Of a stretch of DNA of 40,406 nt, positions 1 through 13,300 are shown one piece after another. The DNA is from Acanthaster planci (Eukaryota; Echinodermata; Asteroidea; Valvatida; Acanthasteridae). The DNA is taken from positions 1,732,987-1,773,392 of the forward strand of contig NW_019091416.1 of the NCBI RefSeq assembly GCF_001949145.1. The letters run 5' to 3'. Under the pieces are notes generated by a model. That model did no database searches. It was not told the DNA's origin and saw nothing but the letters and a program-made list of their open reading frames with translations. How positions within the stretch are numbered: the stretch's first letter is position 1; every line of letters starts with the position of its first letter. Position numbers and translations under genes: made by a program.

Positions 1-1718
1 TTGTCAGTCTGATCCGTTTCAGCTACCTGGCCAAGAAACTGGAGATAGTGCAGTCAGAGGAGCAAGTGGAAGACATCATTCACAATCTGAGAGGTAATCT
101 AACACTGTCCAAAAACAAAAATGTGAAATGTTTCAAGACTGAGCCAGTCCTTGGTAATTTTAGAAAGGCGAAAGTCAATTGAGAGCAAAGCACACCAGCT
201 CGACCGTGCCATTTGAGAACAACATGCCTGCTGGATGATGTTCAGTTTGTGCGGTGATGCGTGGCTGCCTCGATAGGGCCAACCTTGTACATCAGAGGTG
301 CTTCATTTTGAGCATACGCTGTTGGAATACTCACCTGGTTTACTGAATTTGACCTCCCGAACTAGCACTGTCTTTGTGGCATCTTGACACAGTCACAACT
401 CTTGAAATCGAGTTGTGAAATGAACTCGGTGTTGAAATTGTTTGATTCCCAGATGTTCTTTTCTTTGATGACGAGCCGCCACGAACCGACGCCCAGAAGC
501 AGCAGCGGAAGGAAGAAGCCTTCCAGCGGATGCTCAACTTCTTCCCAAGTATGACTCACTTACCCATTTTTAATCCAACTATTAAATTCTGTAGATTCCA
601 CGCAGCTGTACTGACAGCAGTGAAATTGTCATTTAATTCAGGATTTTGTAACATGTGATTTTCCTTAAGTATGTCTTTTTGATTTGTGATATAAAATGAT
701 ATCACCCTGGTATATAAGGCAAGATATGGGACGGAAGGGTACCCCCCTTACCTGCCAAATCCCTATACACAATCTAGACTATTGTTACCTAACACATCCC
801 CTCTAGAAGTCTGTAAAGGATTCCTGAGATTCCGATCAAACAATGACCAACACAAAGGCGGGGGGGTTCTCTCCGTCCCATATATTGCTTCAAATGCACC
901 CCGGTGCCCGTAAAATATCTTGAATGTAAAAATCAAACACATAACATGAGTGCTGTTTAAGTACTGTTCCTATCATGTGCCCAGACTCAGGTGTTGTCTT
1001 CCAGTGACGAGATGCTTAATCACTTTCCTTCCAAATTCCAATTTTCTCCTTTTGATGTACACAGAGCAACTCCACCAGGTGATTGGGGAGGATAAATTCA
1101 GTGCTGGTCTTCGGTTTGTCTTTGACGGCTTACAGTATCCCAAACTCAACAAGCAGGTCAGTGATCTTTCTGCGTCTGTCTCATTTGTGCTGGACATTCT
1201 GATCAGCGTTTAAGCCTTTCTTTCCGCCAGATCCCAAAGTGTAAAGTGAAGGGTGACAAAGAGAGAAATTTGGGCCCAAGAATTTGCTTGGCCCCGAGAA
1301 AGAAAAGTGACACCCTTTTCTTTACAGAACCTTGCGTAACTCCAGAAGAACTTTGTTACATGGTTTTACTGTGCATGACTTGATGTGAGACTTTCAATCA
1401 GTCTTGTTTACTTTCATTTGTTCCAGCTTGCCTACACATTGCTTGACATTGTCATATTGGAGGCTTTTCCTGAACTTTCAGAGGTGAGTTGATGCCGGTA
1501 AGAAGGCCTTGGTGTCCTTCTTGAAGTGTTACTCAAGATTTTTTTGATTTGTGTTAGTCAAATTAGAACTAGATAAAAATGACCTCACCCTGCCCATAGC
1601 TGCTGAAGTTTCCAAAGGAAAACACACTTTAAAAACTGCACTGCATTTGCCCTCCAAGAAGAATACCTGTCTGCTTTTCTGTCTCCAGAGTGTGAAGGAA
1701 ATACCAGGAGAGACATAG
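1..1718 (+). CDS. SNX14: Sorting nexin 14 (SNX14), 3' part: last five coding exons
   Basis: Coding exons I place at 1-93 (cut by the window edge), 453-548, 1065-1156, 1427-1483 and 1689-1718, all with GT..AG junctions and compatible phases. The joined protein end includes DVLFFDDEPPR, then VIGEDKFSAG, FVFDGLQYPKLNKQ, LAYTLLDIVILEAFPELSE and a short tail SVKEIPGET before TAG at 1716-1718. This follows the nexin-C (PXC) domain and C-terminus of animal SNX14, especially the FDGLQ.P.LNKQ and LLDIVI.E.FPEL motifs. In vertebrates SNX14 is an endoplasmic reticulum-anchored RGS-PX protein linked to lipid droplets and neutral lipid metabolism; the TM, RGS and PX parts would lie left of the window. The nine-codon last exon is the least certain piece: it rests on a strong pyrimidine tract and TCTCCAG acceptor at 1675-1688. 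SNX13/19/25 are the alternatives, but the motifs fit SNX14 best. Confidence 0.88.
717..897. mobile_element. MITE with GGGACGGA terminal inverted repeats
   Basis: The two ends are inverted copies: GGCAAGATATGGGACGGA on the left and, reading the other strand from the right end, AGCAATATATGGGACGGA, each followed by a run of C. The element is about 180 bp and has no coding capacity, so it is a non-autonomous DNA element. It sits in an SNX14 intron between the exons at 453-548 and 1065-1156. A second copy of its right end, in the opposite orientation, begins at 40351. I could not define a clean target-site duplication. Confidence 0.6.
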
Positions 1719-4200
1719 CCTCCTTGATGTCTGCAGAGTAACTGAGCAGTAGTGCAGGCATAAAATGCTTGGATAGAGTCGGCATGATTACCTATAGGCT
1801 TCTGAAAATCGGTGCCATATGAGATTTTGTCCCCCCGTGTAATCCAGTTCCTCCTGCAGTGGACTCCCAGCCTCGATGTCTCCATTAGTCATTGTTCAGT
1901 GAGTTAGAGTCATGTACATTTGCCAGTGGCCACCAGTCAGTCCATATTACAATGTTGGAACTAGTATTTATTAGGATTTCTGTTTATATTTAGAAAGCAA
2001 TGCAGTTTTTCTTCTGCCATGCTGGATCAGAATAGAAATGTGTGGGCATTTTGGACCATCGCAAAACCTGCCTCTCTGGATCAAAGTTCACAGATTTGAT
2101 GAAACCATTTTGTATTTTGAAAGTTTAAATTTACAGAAATTGGGAGCAACTCTAGAAATCTCTTGAAATTTGATATTTTAAATTGATTTACCTTGTTCTC
2201 TGTTTTTGAAAGTTTTTTCAACAATAATGGAGTAATGAAAAATTGTTTAAACATGAGTATTGCGGATAATTATGAAACTCGATAAAATGGTATTGACAAG
2301 AGCTTCATTTATTGGAACTTCGGACAGCTATGTTGTGAAAAGATAGATGCAGAGGGCTTTGATGATAGTTTTCCATGTTTTGTGATCACTGTCCTGTGAA
2401 TTCAATGAAATGCATGCAGGCCATTTCAATCGAAAGTGAAAAGAAAACATAACACAGAAAATCGAGACACATGACTCATTGGGCCAACTGTATACCTTTG
2501 TAGAATTTATTGTAGAATGTAATCAAGATGTGCAGTGTATATGATAAAATATCAAGTTGATTTTTGTGTATAAATTATTGCTTACAAATTGCGGCAGCCA
2601 GTCGAGTTGACTTTTTTGTATATGATTTGAAACTGGCCCTTGTACATGTGTATATTTTACAGAGCAAGAATTACAACACAAGTGAGCATTCTACTGAATA
2701 ATTAAATACTAACCTGAAAGACAGTAGGAGTTCCATATGTATGGACATCACTAATTTCCCTTGCAGTGGTTTATTAGCTATCAAAAAGTGATACCACCCC
2801 CTAAAAAGTCACATTTAGTGGTTGAAAATATTGAAACATTTACTTAGAAAGACATTTTCAGACCAGTCTCATAGGGTTTGTGCACAGGGTGTCACGTGAT
2901 GTCCAGATAAGGTACTCTTTCTGAAAGTAAACTCTTGGCCGTTAATTACTACTATTAGGGCCTTGGGCCAGAACCTGTATAACAGCATTCTTCCAGATTG
3001 GAGTTTTTCGATCCTGGCTTTTGATGCAAATGCACCAAACCCTTGCGAAGATCGCAGGGTTTCCTGAATGGCTACAGTTTATCTCTGACAGCATATGTTA
3101 AAAATGTTTCCTCATTTCGGAGTAGGCTACCTTACCAGACACGGTACCATTCCAAGGAAGACACATCAGTAACCATTGTGTTTTTAAAGAAACTGCTATG
3201 AAGCGAGAGAACACTTTGATATTGTGCAATAAAACTGCCACCTGTAACACCTTAATTACAAAAGAAAACTGGAGTTGCAATTTTGTGCATTATTGTCACT
3301 GTAATTATACTTCTTGAGCAACTAACATGAATCAGCTGAGGTCATCAGAGCTTGGCTGATTCTAGAAAGCAAATTTTAGAGCACCTCATGGCCTATTAAC
3401 ATGAACACAATAGGATCAGGGGCTACCTGATTGACTCTCTTTGGCTTGAGTGATTAGCAGTGCGAGAACAAGGGATCTTCTTTTTCTATTAAAGCAACTA
3501 TCTCCCTTGGGAGGTACACCGTGAGCAAATGGGGCGTTAACCAGTAATTAAAAACAATCTGTGGGTTTCGGTACACAATGCAAATGGTACTCCATTGTTT
3601 TTTTAACGTTTCTACCCGTCTCCTGTACATGGAGGTACACTATGGATTTGTTAGCCTTCGCAAAACATCCACATTGCATCCAACATGCACTGACTATGAT
3701 ACAAGTGCTCTAAGGGATAAAAAGCACACCATGCCCTCAGTGAAGTCTACCCTTCACAGCAAATTTACCCTGGTTTCCATGACAACTGAGAAAACATCCC
3801 CACTGATTTGAATGCCCGTCCATCACCAGGTATCATAGTTTTAGCCCCATTTCCTGGTGGCTTTGGAGAACTTTTTTCCAGTTCCACAGTCTCAAATGCT
3901 ACAATGCACTCTTTTATGAGAACAGGCTACATGTACTCCACATCTCATAATATCACTGTCCTTGTTAATTTACACACCTCAGTAGAGGGAGGCAAATTAT
4001 TACTTTTTCCCAGGAACATAAAAAAAAAGGCCAGCAGCTTGATTCGAACCCTGGCCCTCAGATCACAAGTAAGGAGTCCACCCTCCTATTAACATGGCAT
4101 ACATCTCCCCAATCACAGCAATATAACTACCAGTGCAAGTTTAATCAATTAACAGAAATCCAAAAAATATTGCCTCATCCTTCTTTGTCACCTCTGCCTC
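1719..4200. other. SNX14 3' UTR and convergent intergenic space
   Basis: There is no credible coding exon between the SNX14 stop (plus strand) and the PM20D2 stop (minus strand). The first part is presumably SNX14 3' UTR. A canonical AATAAA at 3228-3233 is a candidate poly(A) signal, though it lies 1.5 kb past the stop. The small open frames here match no family I recognise and have no splice context. A tRNA-like retroposon fragment sits near 4030-4110. Confidence 0.5.
4030..4110 (-). repeat. tRNA-like SINE head fragment (weak)
   Basis: On the minus strand a B-box-like GGTTCGAATCA is followed by GCTGCTGGCC and a T run. Upstream is a stretch with tRNA-like spacing but no convincing A box. It is most likely the head of a tRNA-derived SINE, not a functional tRNA, since I cannot fold an acceptor stem. 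Confidence 0.3.
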
Positions 4201-4352
4201 CTACTCGGGCATCTGCAGCTTGCTGACCGTGTCCTTGAACTCCTTCTGGATCTTCTTCAGCGTGTCCTGGCCGCTAGGTTGCATCAGCTCAATGGCGGTC
4301 ATGGCCAGGGCCTTAGCTTGGATCAGCGTGGGACCCTGGGCCTCAGGGGAGC
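4201..4352 (-). CDS. PM20D2: PM20D2 exon 7 (terminal, constitutive)
   Basis: The acceptor TATCAAG ends at 4353. The exon opens with GC, which completes the Gly codon whose first G comes from any exon 6 copy, and reads [22 protein letters not shown] through to LQMPE and TAG at 4203-4201. It corresponds to the C-terminal helices of the M20 catalytic domain (the conserved AKALAMTA stretch in PM20D2). It is the only copy of this exon I find. That argues the six exon 6 copies serve one gene and are not six degraded genes. Confidence 0.9.
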
Positions 4353-7300
4353 CTTGATAAGTAGGGACAAATGAACAGTTTGCCAATGATTAAAACAGGT
4401 CTTCCACCACATCAGAACTGTTCTGCCTTCCAGGCTTATCTCGCAAATATTCATATCCACACATCACCCTCTTGCCTCTTTTACTCCATTTCTCTTTACT
4501 CTTTGAATAAGCACCTTGAATACACCAGAAATTTGGCACTAGGGAAATGCAGTTATATTAAGATGGCTTCTCCCACATCAAATGAGTTTCCCAGCATTCC
4601 ATTACCTCATGAGCGATTTCTTGTTTACATGCCAACAAAACTGGGTTTATTATTAGTTCGAAGGCTTTAGGAAAAGACAAGATTTTTTTTTCAAAAGAGG
4701 TAGATTTTCACACCCCACCAAAATCCCCCATCCATCCACACAGGTTTATTTCTGAAGTTAGCTGATGACTTTCCAGTTTCCTTTGTATGGTTTTTCTCCT
4801 TTTAACGTTCGTTCAACTCCTTTTATTTGATCCATACACAGGTTGAGACTGAGGACATCTTACAAACGGAGGGCCTCATGTTATTCTCTTAGGTCTGTGT
4901 ACTCAGTTTACATCAAAATCACACACTCACACCTCTCATCACATTTAGGCTTGACAAGAATGTAGAAGTAACAATGCAGCCACAAATTTTAAAATGAGGT
5001 CTCACTACAAGAAAGAAGTCAGGACATTTTTTCACCACAAATTTATAGTTTTCTGATGTCATAGTAAATTGTTTCTTAGAACTGGAATCATTTGATTTTC
5101 ATCTGGAATCACTTAGCTGTGGCATAATCTTATTTATTCATAACAGTCTGGTGCCTGGAACATGTCAGCTTATCTTGTTTCCCCCTTCATTTTTTTTTGT
5201 GGAGGGACCGTGGCCTGACTTCCATCCCATCACCATGAGACTAAGCCAATTGCAGGAATAAGTGCAGAAATGGTAGCATGCAAGCAGGCAGATGGAGTAA
5301 AAGCAAAGGGATAGCAAGGTGGGACTGCTGAACTGACAGCTTATATGCGGGACAGAACTTGAAACAAAAATATTGCCTTGAATATAATTAGACTTGAGAG
5401 ATTTTTCTGAGGAATTAAATGCTATGGGTGAAGTGTGTTAATTTCAAGCACTGTGTGTGACCTTTGATGTTTCTCTTTCTGATGAATGTATACCGTACAC
5501 GTAGGACAGAAAAGGTGTGTCAGGTTGATACCTTATCCATGGCACAGTTGTGAAATGTCAAAGGATTCTTTAAGACTTTTCTTGTTGTGACAACAGAATT
5601 TAGTGCTATCTCAGAAAAAATGAGAAATCTTAAAAATTTGGAAAATCTCAAAGCTTTTCAATGAGAAACACAGCACATGTACACTCCCAGAAATCGCACT
5701 GCAAAACGCTGCTGAGATTTGTGATGCTTTCTTGAGCACGTGAAAACAATGGGCCTAATTCACTGGCTTGCATCCAAAGGGCTCCCTGTGCAAACAAATT
5801 AGTTTGGTCAGTCTCCCATGAAACTGACCTGCCACTGTTGTGAATGGTCCCGTGTGGGTGGCAACATCTCCGGGCCCCACGGCAAATTTGGGATGGATAC
5901 TGGGGACCAGGTAGGACACATTGCCCATGTCTGTGGAGCCCCCTTGCCTCAGGGCCTCGTCCGTGCTAAACTCAACGCCCATTCTCTGCACATGTGATTC
6001 GTACATGCTGGACAGCCCGTCATTGGTGATTAAGTTGGCATATGTAATGTTGGTTCTGAACTCCACCTGACAACAGCATGGAACAAGATCAGATATGGGG
6101 TACTTGGGAGACATCTGTTGCACACCAGGTACAGATCTGAAGGGCGGGACACCCAACTGTTCAATCCTACCCCTAATACTTTGGCAAGCGATTTGTACTT
6201 GAATAAGATCCACACTCATCTCAAAATTCCACTAGACCTTTAGCAGCTGGGAATTTTTGCAAGTGATTGTTGGCACTGTTAGCTGTACAGCCGGAAAAAC
6301 AAGTGTATGCTTGGTACTATGTACAACGTACCACCTAAAATGGTTGACACCCACCCATATCACCGATGTTGCTCCAGGTTAAACCTAGGTCCTTGGCATA
6401 CTTCTCCCAGGTTGCTATCAAGGGTGCCGTTTGTGATCAACATTGGAACAACAAATGGGACTCCTCATCTGTACCCCATTTATGACATTAGATTTAACGG
6501 CAAGGATACAGAGAAACTGACACTTACCAAAAACAGATCTGCTTAGAAACATTTGAACCAGACTCATTCATTACTCAACAATCTCAGTGTGAACAGTGTG
6601 ATCATCTACATTAGCCAGGACTGGCTAAGTCTAACCATGGTCAATTTTCCAAGACCAGCCAAGCTTTCTCATTTGACAACCACATATGATCAAGTTGAAT
6701 TATACACAAGTAAACATCGGTACTGCAGCATAACACATGATCTAACCCTGGCACCTACAGGGTCAGCCAATCAAATTGCACAGAATGGAGAGGCCATCGC
6801 ATAAGGCTGTTGATAAAATGCCACAAAATGAAGTCAAGACACTAGGACTCACTCAAGCTGGACTGGCTCCAGAAATCATTCTGCCTCATATCTTGGCTAG
6901 CACAATCACCGTTGCATTTTTAATGTTGTTGTTATTGTTATACTTACACTGTTTCTACTTTTATTGTTCATATTTTTACTGTTTATATTTATGTTTGACT
7001 TTTTAAAATTGTTAACAAATGATTAATTCAGCTGATGGCTGCCATTCGTGTAGAATAAACCATACTGAAATGAAATGAAAAAAATGAAATGGTCTACAGA
7101 TTTAAGACGAACGCACTGTGCTGGGTCTGACTGCTGCTCTGCTGCTAAGTTGCTCATGGTTGGGCAAGTGTATTAACCACTTGCTGCCGGGTGGTTTGAA
7201 AAGTGCAGTGCACATAATCAGGACTTTTTCAAGATTTTAAGTTTTCAAAATTCTTCAAAAATTTATCATTTCAATTAATGGACGTTTACACCCACACAAA

Positions 7301-10300
7301 TTACTGTCTGGTGCCACTCTAGACAGACAAAATCTATTGACGCCCGAGTATTTCAGCCAGGCCTGCAGCCTTGTAAAAAGAGCCCAGATTGTGCAGTGTT
7401 ATGTAACATTCTTTTGTTCACGAACCTGGCACACTGTGCTGCTAACCTCTTTTCAATAGGGGCCAGATTAGCATGCAGCGGTGCTGTGGGGCTCATCGCT
7501 GCGGTGGTGGAGTGCTTTTGTCCCCAGTGGTAATCCACTTGCACTAAATGCCCCAAACCATGATATACTGTTTTAAAACAAGGCTGGATTATCTCCACTA
7601 TTGACCGTGAAAAAATGTCGGTAATGCCCAGCAGCCTGGTCATTTGTTCCGAGTACGGTCTTTTGTTACAAGGCCCAGTTCCCTTTTCCAATTTCGGAGA
7701 CACCGGCCACGCGTATAAACACACGGTGCCTGAAACCGGGCTCCTCGGCAGGAAGTGGTTAACAGTCGCTTATCTGTAACTGTAGACACAAATGTAAAAA
7801 GCCTTGCAAATGTGTAACTATTACATGTTAGTGGTGGAGATCTGTTCATAGTATTGAAGCAGAGTGAACGGATAATACGCAAGCAGCTCCCTTTACCCTG
7901 GCATATTGCACGCCAAAAATGAAAAGTGAAAAAAAAAAGGCATAACCAAACAGCTGCTTGCAATCTTTGAGGGCTGCATAGCCTTGTTAGTCATTCCCCT
8001 GTTTACATGTCACTACCAAAAAGTCTGGTTCATGGTCTCAGTTTTTTTAGCTAGAATATGCACCTTTGTAATATCGGGTATCAGAGGCAGGGCACCAACC
8101 GACAAGTTATAAATGCATTCCATAATTCCGATTTACCTGTGGCAGCTGTGAATTCACGCATGTGAATGTTGGCCCTGTCCGTTATGCAGAACATTGGGTG
8201 AATGCCAGGCACCTTGTAGGATGTTTCACCAAAATCTGTTGACCCGAAACTCATACTGTGTTCCTCCCACTGATAACCGAGGCTCCTGGCATGCGTCTCA
8301 TAGATGGTTACCAGGATACAATTGGTAATCACATTAGCCCATGAGCTCTCAGTCTTTACCTGCAACTGATTTTTTGGACCCCAATTTCAGCATGCAAGTA
8401 TACAGATCCATGGCGTAACAATGAGCTACGACACTTGTGAAAAAAGGGGTAATTGGTTATTAGGCAATACATGTACATATATTTGGTCAAAGCAGCTTGT
8501 CCAACCTGGCTTAAAGTATAGTGCGAATCCAGACAAAAAGTGAAGAAATTGTAAAAAAGTTGTAGTTGTAGAATGCATCAAAATTTTTGCTTCAGACTGG
8601 TCAGTGGAAATTGACCTTGGACTGTGTCAAGACTGAAGAAGACCCCAAGCTTTAGCACCAATGTAATGTTAACACTAGTCCCCGCCTCATGGCATGAAAC
8701 ATCTCTCGCTCCAACTGTTGATTCGTCCTTCTTACACCACTTCTAAGAAAGCCTCCTCAAATCCTGGAACTCTCAGCTGAAACCAAATACTGTCCATCTA
8801 CTCTTGTCATCTTTATCCTGAAACTAGCAGCGGTCAAACCCAACCTCCCAACAATGTCCAAATGAAGAGATCCTCCAAGAGATAATGTGCAGACCTCTCG
8901 TTAAGCCAGGCTGGGCTCAGACTGACCATTTCCACTTTCTTTGTTCTCATCTGATTAAAGAGATCGTCCATTAATTCTGGCAGAATGACCTTGCAAGTCA
9001 AGCAGGAACATACATACAGGGTGCAAGGTTGATGCTGATTCTTAACAGCTGCTCACAGTCCTGAGGACAACGTTCGACTAGCAAAACACTGAGAGTGGAG
9101 TGAATGACTTTTCACAGGAGGCAAGACATCTCTTCTAAATCTGTCACATTATTTCAAGGGAGGAGAGAGTGCAGAGTCAGGCACACATGAAATGTTTACA
9201 CTGATGATGTGTGTGTGTGTGGTAGTGGTGTCACTGCGTTAATGGACGCAGCTTGTGGACTATACACTGAATATAAAATAAAAACACTTTCACAGGATAC
9301 CAGAAGGCACACATTGAGGTGTTGAGTAAAGGAACTTGGTCATTTGGCATATGCTAATGCAACTGGCAAAAATTTCAGGTTTTGTCTTCAAGGAAGGAGA
9401 TGGGTTGATGTTGTAGTCGAGTACTTTTTGAGTACCAAGCCCATGGCCAATTAGTCTTCACGCTTAACCATTTAGCAGTGAACTTAGCGCTCGGAATGTA
9501 CTCAGCTTCAACACTGAGCGGGGATGGGCTTTCAGCCCATTTTATTTGTTCACTTTTGCCTGAATTAATGCCCTCAGCCCACTGCCATGTGCATGCACCT
9601 GCAGAAACCTAAAGCAATTGGAAGCAAAACTAAGACAGAAATTCGACTCTCAGTGTACCTGCCGTGGCCGTAAATGCACGCATGTGGTTGTTGGCAGTGT
9701 CCGTTATACTGAACATCGGATGTATGCCTGGTACCACGTAAGACGCATTCCCGAAATCTGTTGAACCTGCACTCATTCCCGGGTCTTCGTCCCACTGAAA
9801 ACCCAGGTCCCTGGCATACTTCTCATAGATGACTACAAGGACAGTGTTGGTAATAACATTGGCGAACGACACCGGGCTCCTGATCTCCACCTGAGTAGGG
9901 ATAAATGGCAACACTGTCCGATAGCACAGATCTCATATGATCATTGTAACATCAGTCATGCATGATTACTGATTTATCATAGAATTATTTTGACAAATTG
10001 TTACCACTGAACAGTCAACCAAGTGCCTTTAATGGCCTTCAGGATGGACACAAGTAACTTGTCTAGCAGCAGAATACACCGAGGAAGCCTTGTCACTCCA
10101 TCAATACCTATTGTTTAACTGGCCTCTGGTGCCAACTGATTACTCTCCACATGCATCAAAGGCTCCTGGACTGAGAAAACTAGCTAAAGGTTGGAGAATC
10201 TAAGCTTCGCATCAAAGTATTAACCCTTTAGAGTCAATCCCTCCATTACACTGCAAACAAATTTCTCACTGCTGTGCTTTTGAGGCTGATCGTGCCTCCC

Positions 10301-13300
10301 AGTACTGTCTCCAAGGTATCAGTTACCAGGAAAGCTTCCTTAAGACCCTCTCAAACTTTCCAGGGCACCAAATGATCTCAGTCCACTCTTAATATACTGG
10401 CAGCCCATGCATCTACAGAGGTTGCATTTAAGAATCCTAGCCAACCTCCTGAAAATCGCCAAGTAGCGTGATCATCTGAAGGGTGTGCAAACCTGGCCTT
10501 TCAACTCTATGAACCAAGTAGGACTTGGTTAAACTACTTCAACTTGGTTTCCTGTTTGACTTAAGTGACTGGTCATTGTTTTCCAGTTTGACGACTAGTA
10601 AATCAGGCAGGATTTATGTAAATACGTTTTCATAGGGGTACTATGGCTTCTTGAAGCTTTTTACCATCATGTCAACCATGTTACAGGACCCAGATGCTAA
10701 ACACTGAATAAGTGAAACCTTTTCACATTAAGGCAACAGTAGTCCTTTTTTCTGAGTCTACACTGTCATATTATTAAAGTGAAAACTACATTATCATTTA
10801 GACAAATGGACTTTTGAATTATTGACATATTTGCCAAAATACCTCCTTGATGCCGGCTTCGTTTTGTCTTCAGTTATATTACTATTATACACGTGGATGC
10901 TTTCCAAGCATCTAGCTTTTCTTGAGGGTGGGAGGGTGTTGTAATGTTTTTTACCACACCTCATAAATATTCATGAGCAAATTGGAGCACGTCATTGGCC
11001 AATTCCACCTCGCGTTAGGGAAGTAGAAATGATACGCGACCAGGTGACATCATAGCAGTGAGTATCCGCCTCGCTGCCGTGCAGTAGTTTTTTCTGGTAG
11101 CATAAAAAATCCCTCTGGAACCCGCTGCGTAAATATGTAGCCTGTGTCATGTCATCTTTATGGAACCAGTCTGGAGTTGTATCCTAATAATTATTACAGT
11201 AAAGACCCAAAACGTATGTCAGCACCAGACTATTGAAGCCCTGTTTCTATGCACATCTGCACTCCACTATCATTACATGGAAATTTAGCAGCTGAGAAAC
11301 AACAATGGCGTCTGTGAGTACAACTCAACGTGAGATTTCTATTTGAATGTTTACGAAGTGTAGTAAAACAAATACAGCATGGTTTATTTCAGGGAAAAAA
11401 GTGGGAATTACTGGTCCCGAGGTGTAGGTCAGTTTGACTACCTCCCGACGTGAACTACTTCCCCTCAAACCATGCTGTATTTGTACACTACCTTGCATTT
11501 GGATTTCTTGAGTAAAGATGGCTCTTTCTTTCTTGCATTTACATGTAAGACTTGAAGGATTGCCTAATGGTGATGGTGGTGGTTGTTATTACATGGCATT
11601 AAGGGGTTAAATAATATAAATATTGTAATCCACGCAGATTATGAAGCAAACACGCATCAAAACAAGTAAAAGGCCTGAACTGTTGAGGCATGCAGTGACA
11701 ATGATTTACCCCACAGTCCTATGAAAAGTACAGCTTCCTGAAGTTACCTCCCCCTGTGCAGCAGGAGTTGGTGAGGGAGGAAATAAGGGGGAGTGTATCA
11801 TCCCGTATTGTTGGCTTGGTTTAAATCTATAATCTTGAAATATGAAAATTAAGTGCCTCAAGCATTCAGAAGCCAAGCAGCTGCACTGAGCTACATACAC
11901 TGTATTGTGGCATAATTCCATTTATACATGTACCTGCCCCGTCTGTGAATTCGCGGGTGTGGTTGTGGGCACTGTCCATTATATGGAACATCGGGTGTGT
12001 GCCCGGCACCACGTGCGACACGTCACCAAAATCTGTTGAACCCTTGCTGTCATCCTCACGCAAGGTTAAACCCAGGTCTTTGCTATATTTCTCATACACT
12101 GCTATCAGAGTGCTGTTTGTGACGACACTGGCAGATGAGACCGTAATCCTGGCCTCTATCTGAATGAGTAGAGATAAATGGTAGCATGATCTGGGGCCAA
12201 CCGTGGATTGGCTTTGGATGCTTGAGCTCAGGAAACATCATGGACGTAACTACTGCAAAACCAGAACACACTGCAAGAGTTTTATCTCCATCAAAATTCA
12301 TTATACTCTACCGACAGAAATTGATTACTCTTGGAGTTTGTTCCCAGAATCAACACTTCAACTGAGAAGAAAGTCTGGAAACCTCGGCACCTTCATGTAG
12401 GACTGGCAGCAGAGTAAAATTCCAACATCAATCCCTCCATCACATCCACGCCCATAGCTTTTGAAGCAGATTTCCCAATTCTGTCATCACCTCATATTTC
12501 TCAGATAACAATAAAGTCCATTTTGAAACTTCCTGGAACTGTCAACAAGCCCATGCTCCCTGGGACTCCTGCTGTCTGCCTCTTGAGGCAGATATCACAC
12601 CAACCCCTGGAGGGCACCTTTAAACATCTCGGACCACTTCCTGACGATCATAGACTACCAAGGCCATCTAAATGACACTGTGTGAAACCAAGCAATTTGT
12701 CTCTTTGGGCCAGAGCTGGTTTCGTATTGCCATCCCATATTTATTTTCACAGACTTGGCCCGAGTTTTCTGACTGGATGGCCTCAAGCGATCAAGTTAGC
12801 TCCATAACCGGTATGAGTACGCAGGTGCTACACAGTCTCCGCCTGCCTTTATCTTGCCTACCACTGCCCACAGTAACCAATAAAATTTCGCTCAGCTGGG
12901 ATACCACTAGCTACCCTCATGGCAACAAGGACAGGAGGCCGGTCTGCAACAATATCAGGATACAGTGGACCTGTTTCACAACTTACAAAGATTACTACAC
13001 TGATGATGCACAAGCTCGACTGTTCCCCCCAGCAGAATGAAGACCAGTAATTGTGCGGTGCTTCTTTTTCCTAGATGCCTGTTGCCAAGTTGATATTTCA
13101 GAGCTAAAATATCCACACTGAACCATGGACATGGGTCTCCCCTGTGCATGAATGATAAGTTGTGGACATGCACCAACTATAGAGTGAGAAAACTGTGCAC
13201 GAATTCAATATGTCGTGTAAGTGTCTGTGAAACAACCGCAAGAAACTTCTAGTTCCTGTACCATTTTCCAGAAGAATAGTGAAAAGAACAGCAGACTGCT

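Noticed and set aside
6307-6546. Plus-strand 79-residue open frame
   Set aside because: It overlaps the dead exon copy on the opposite strand and has no family similarity; a shadow.
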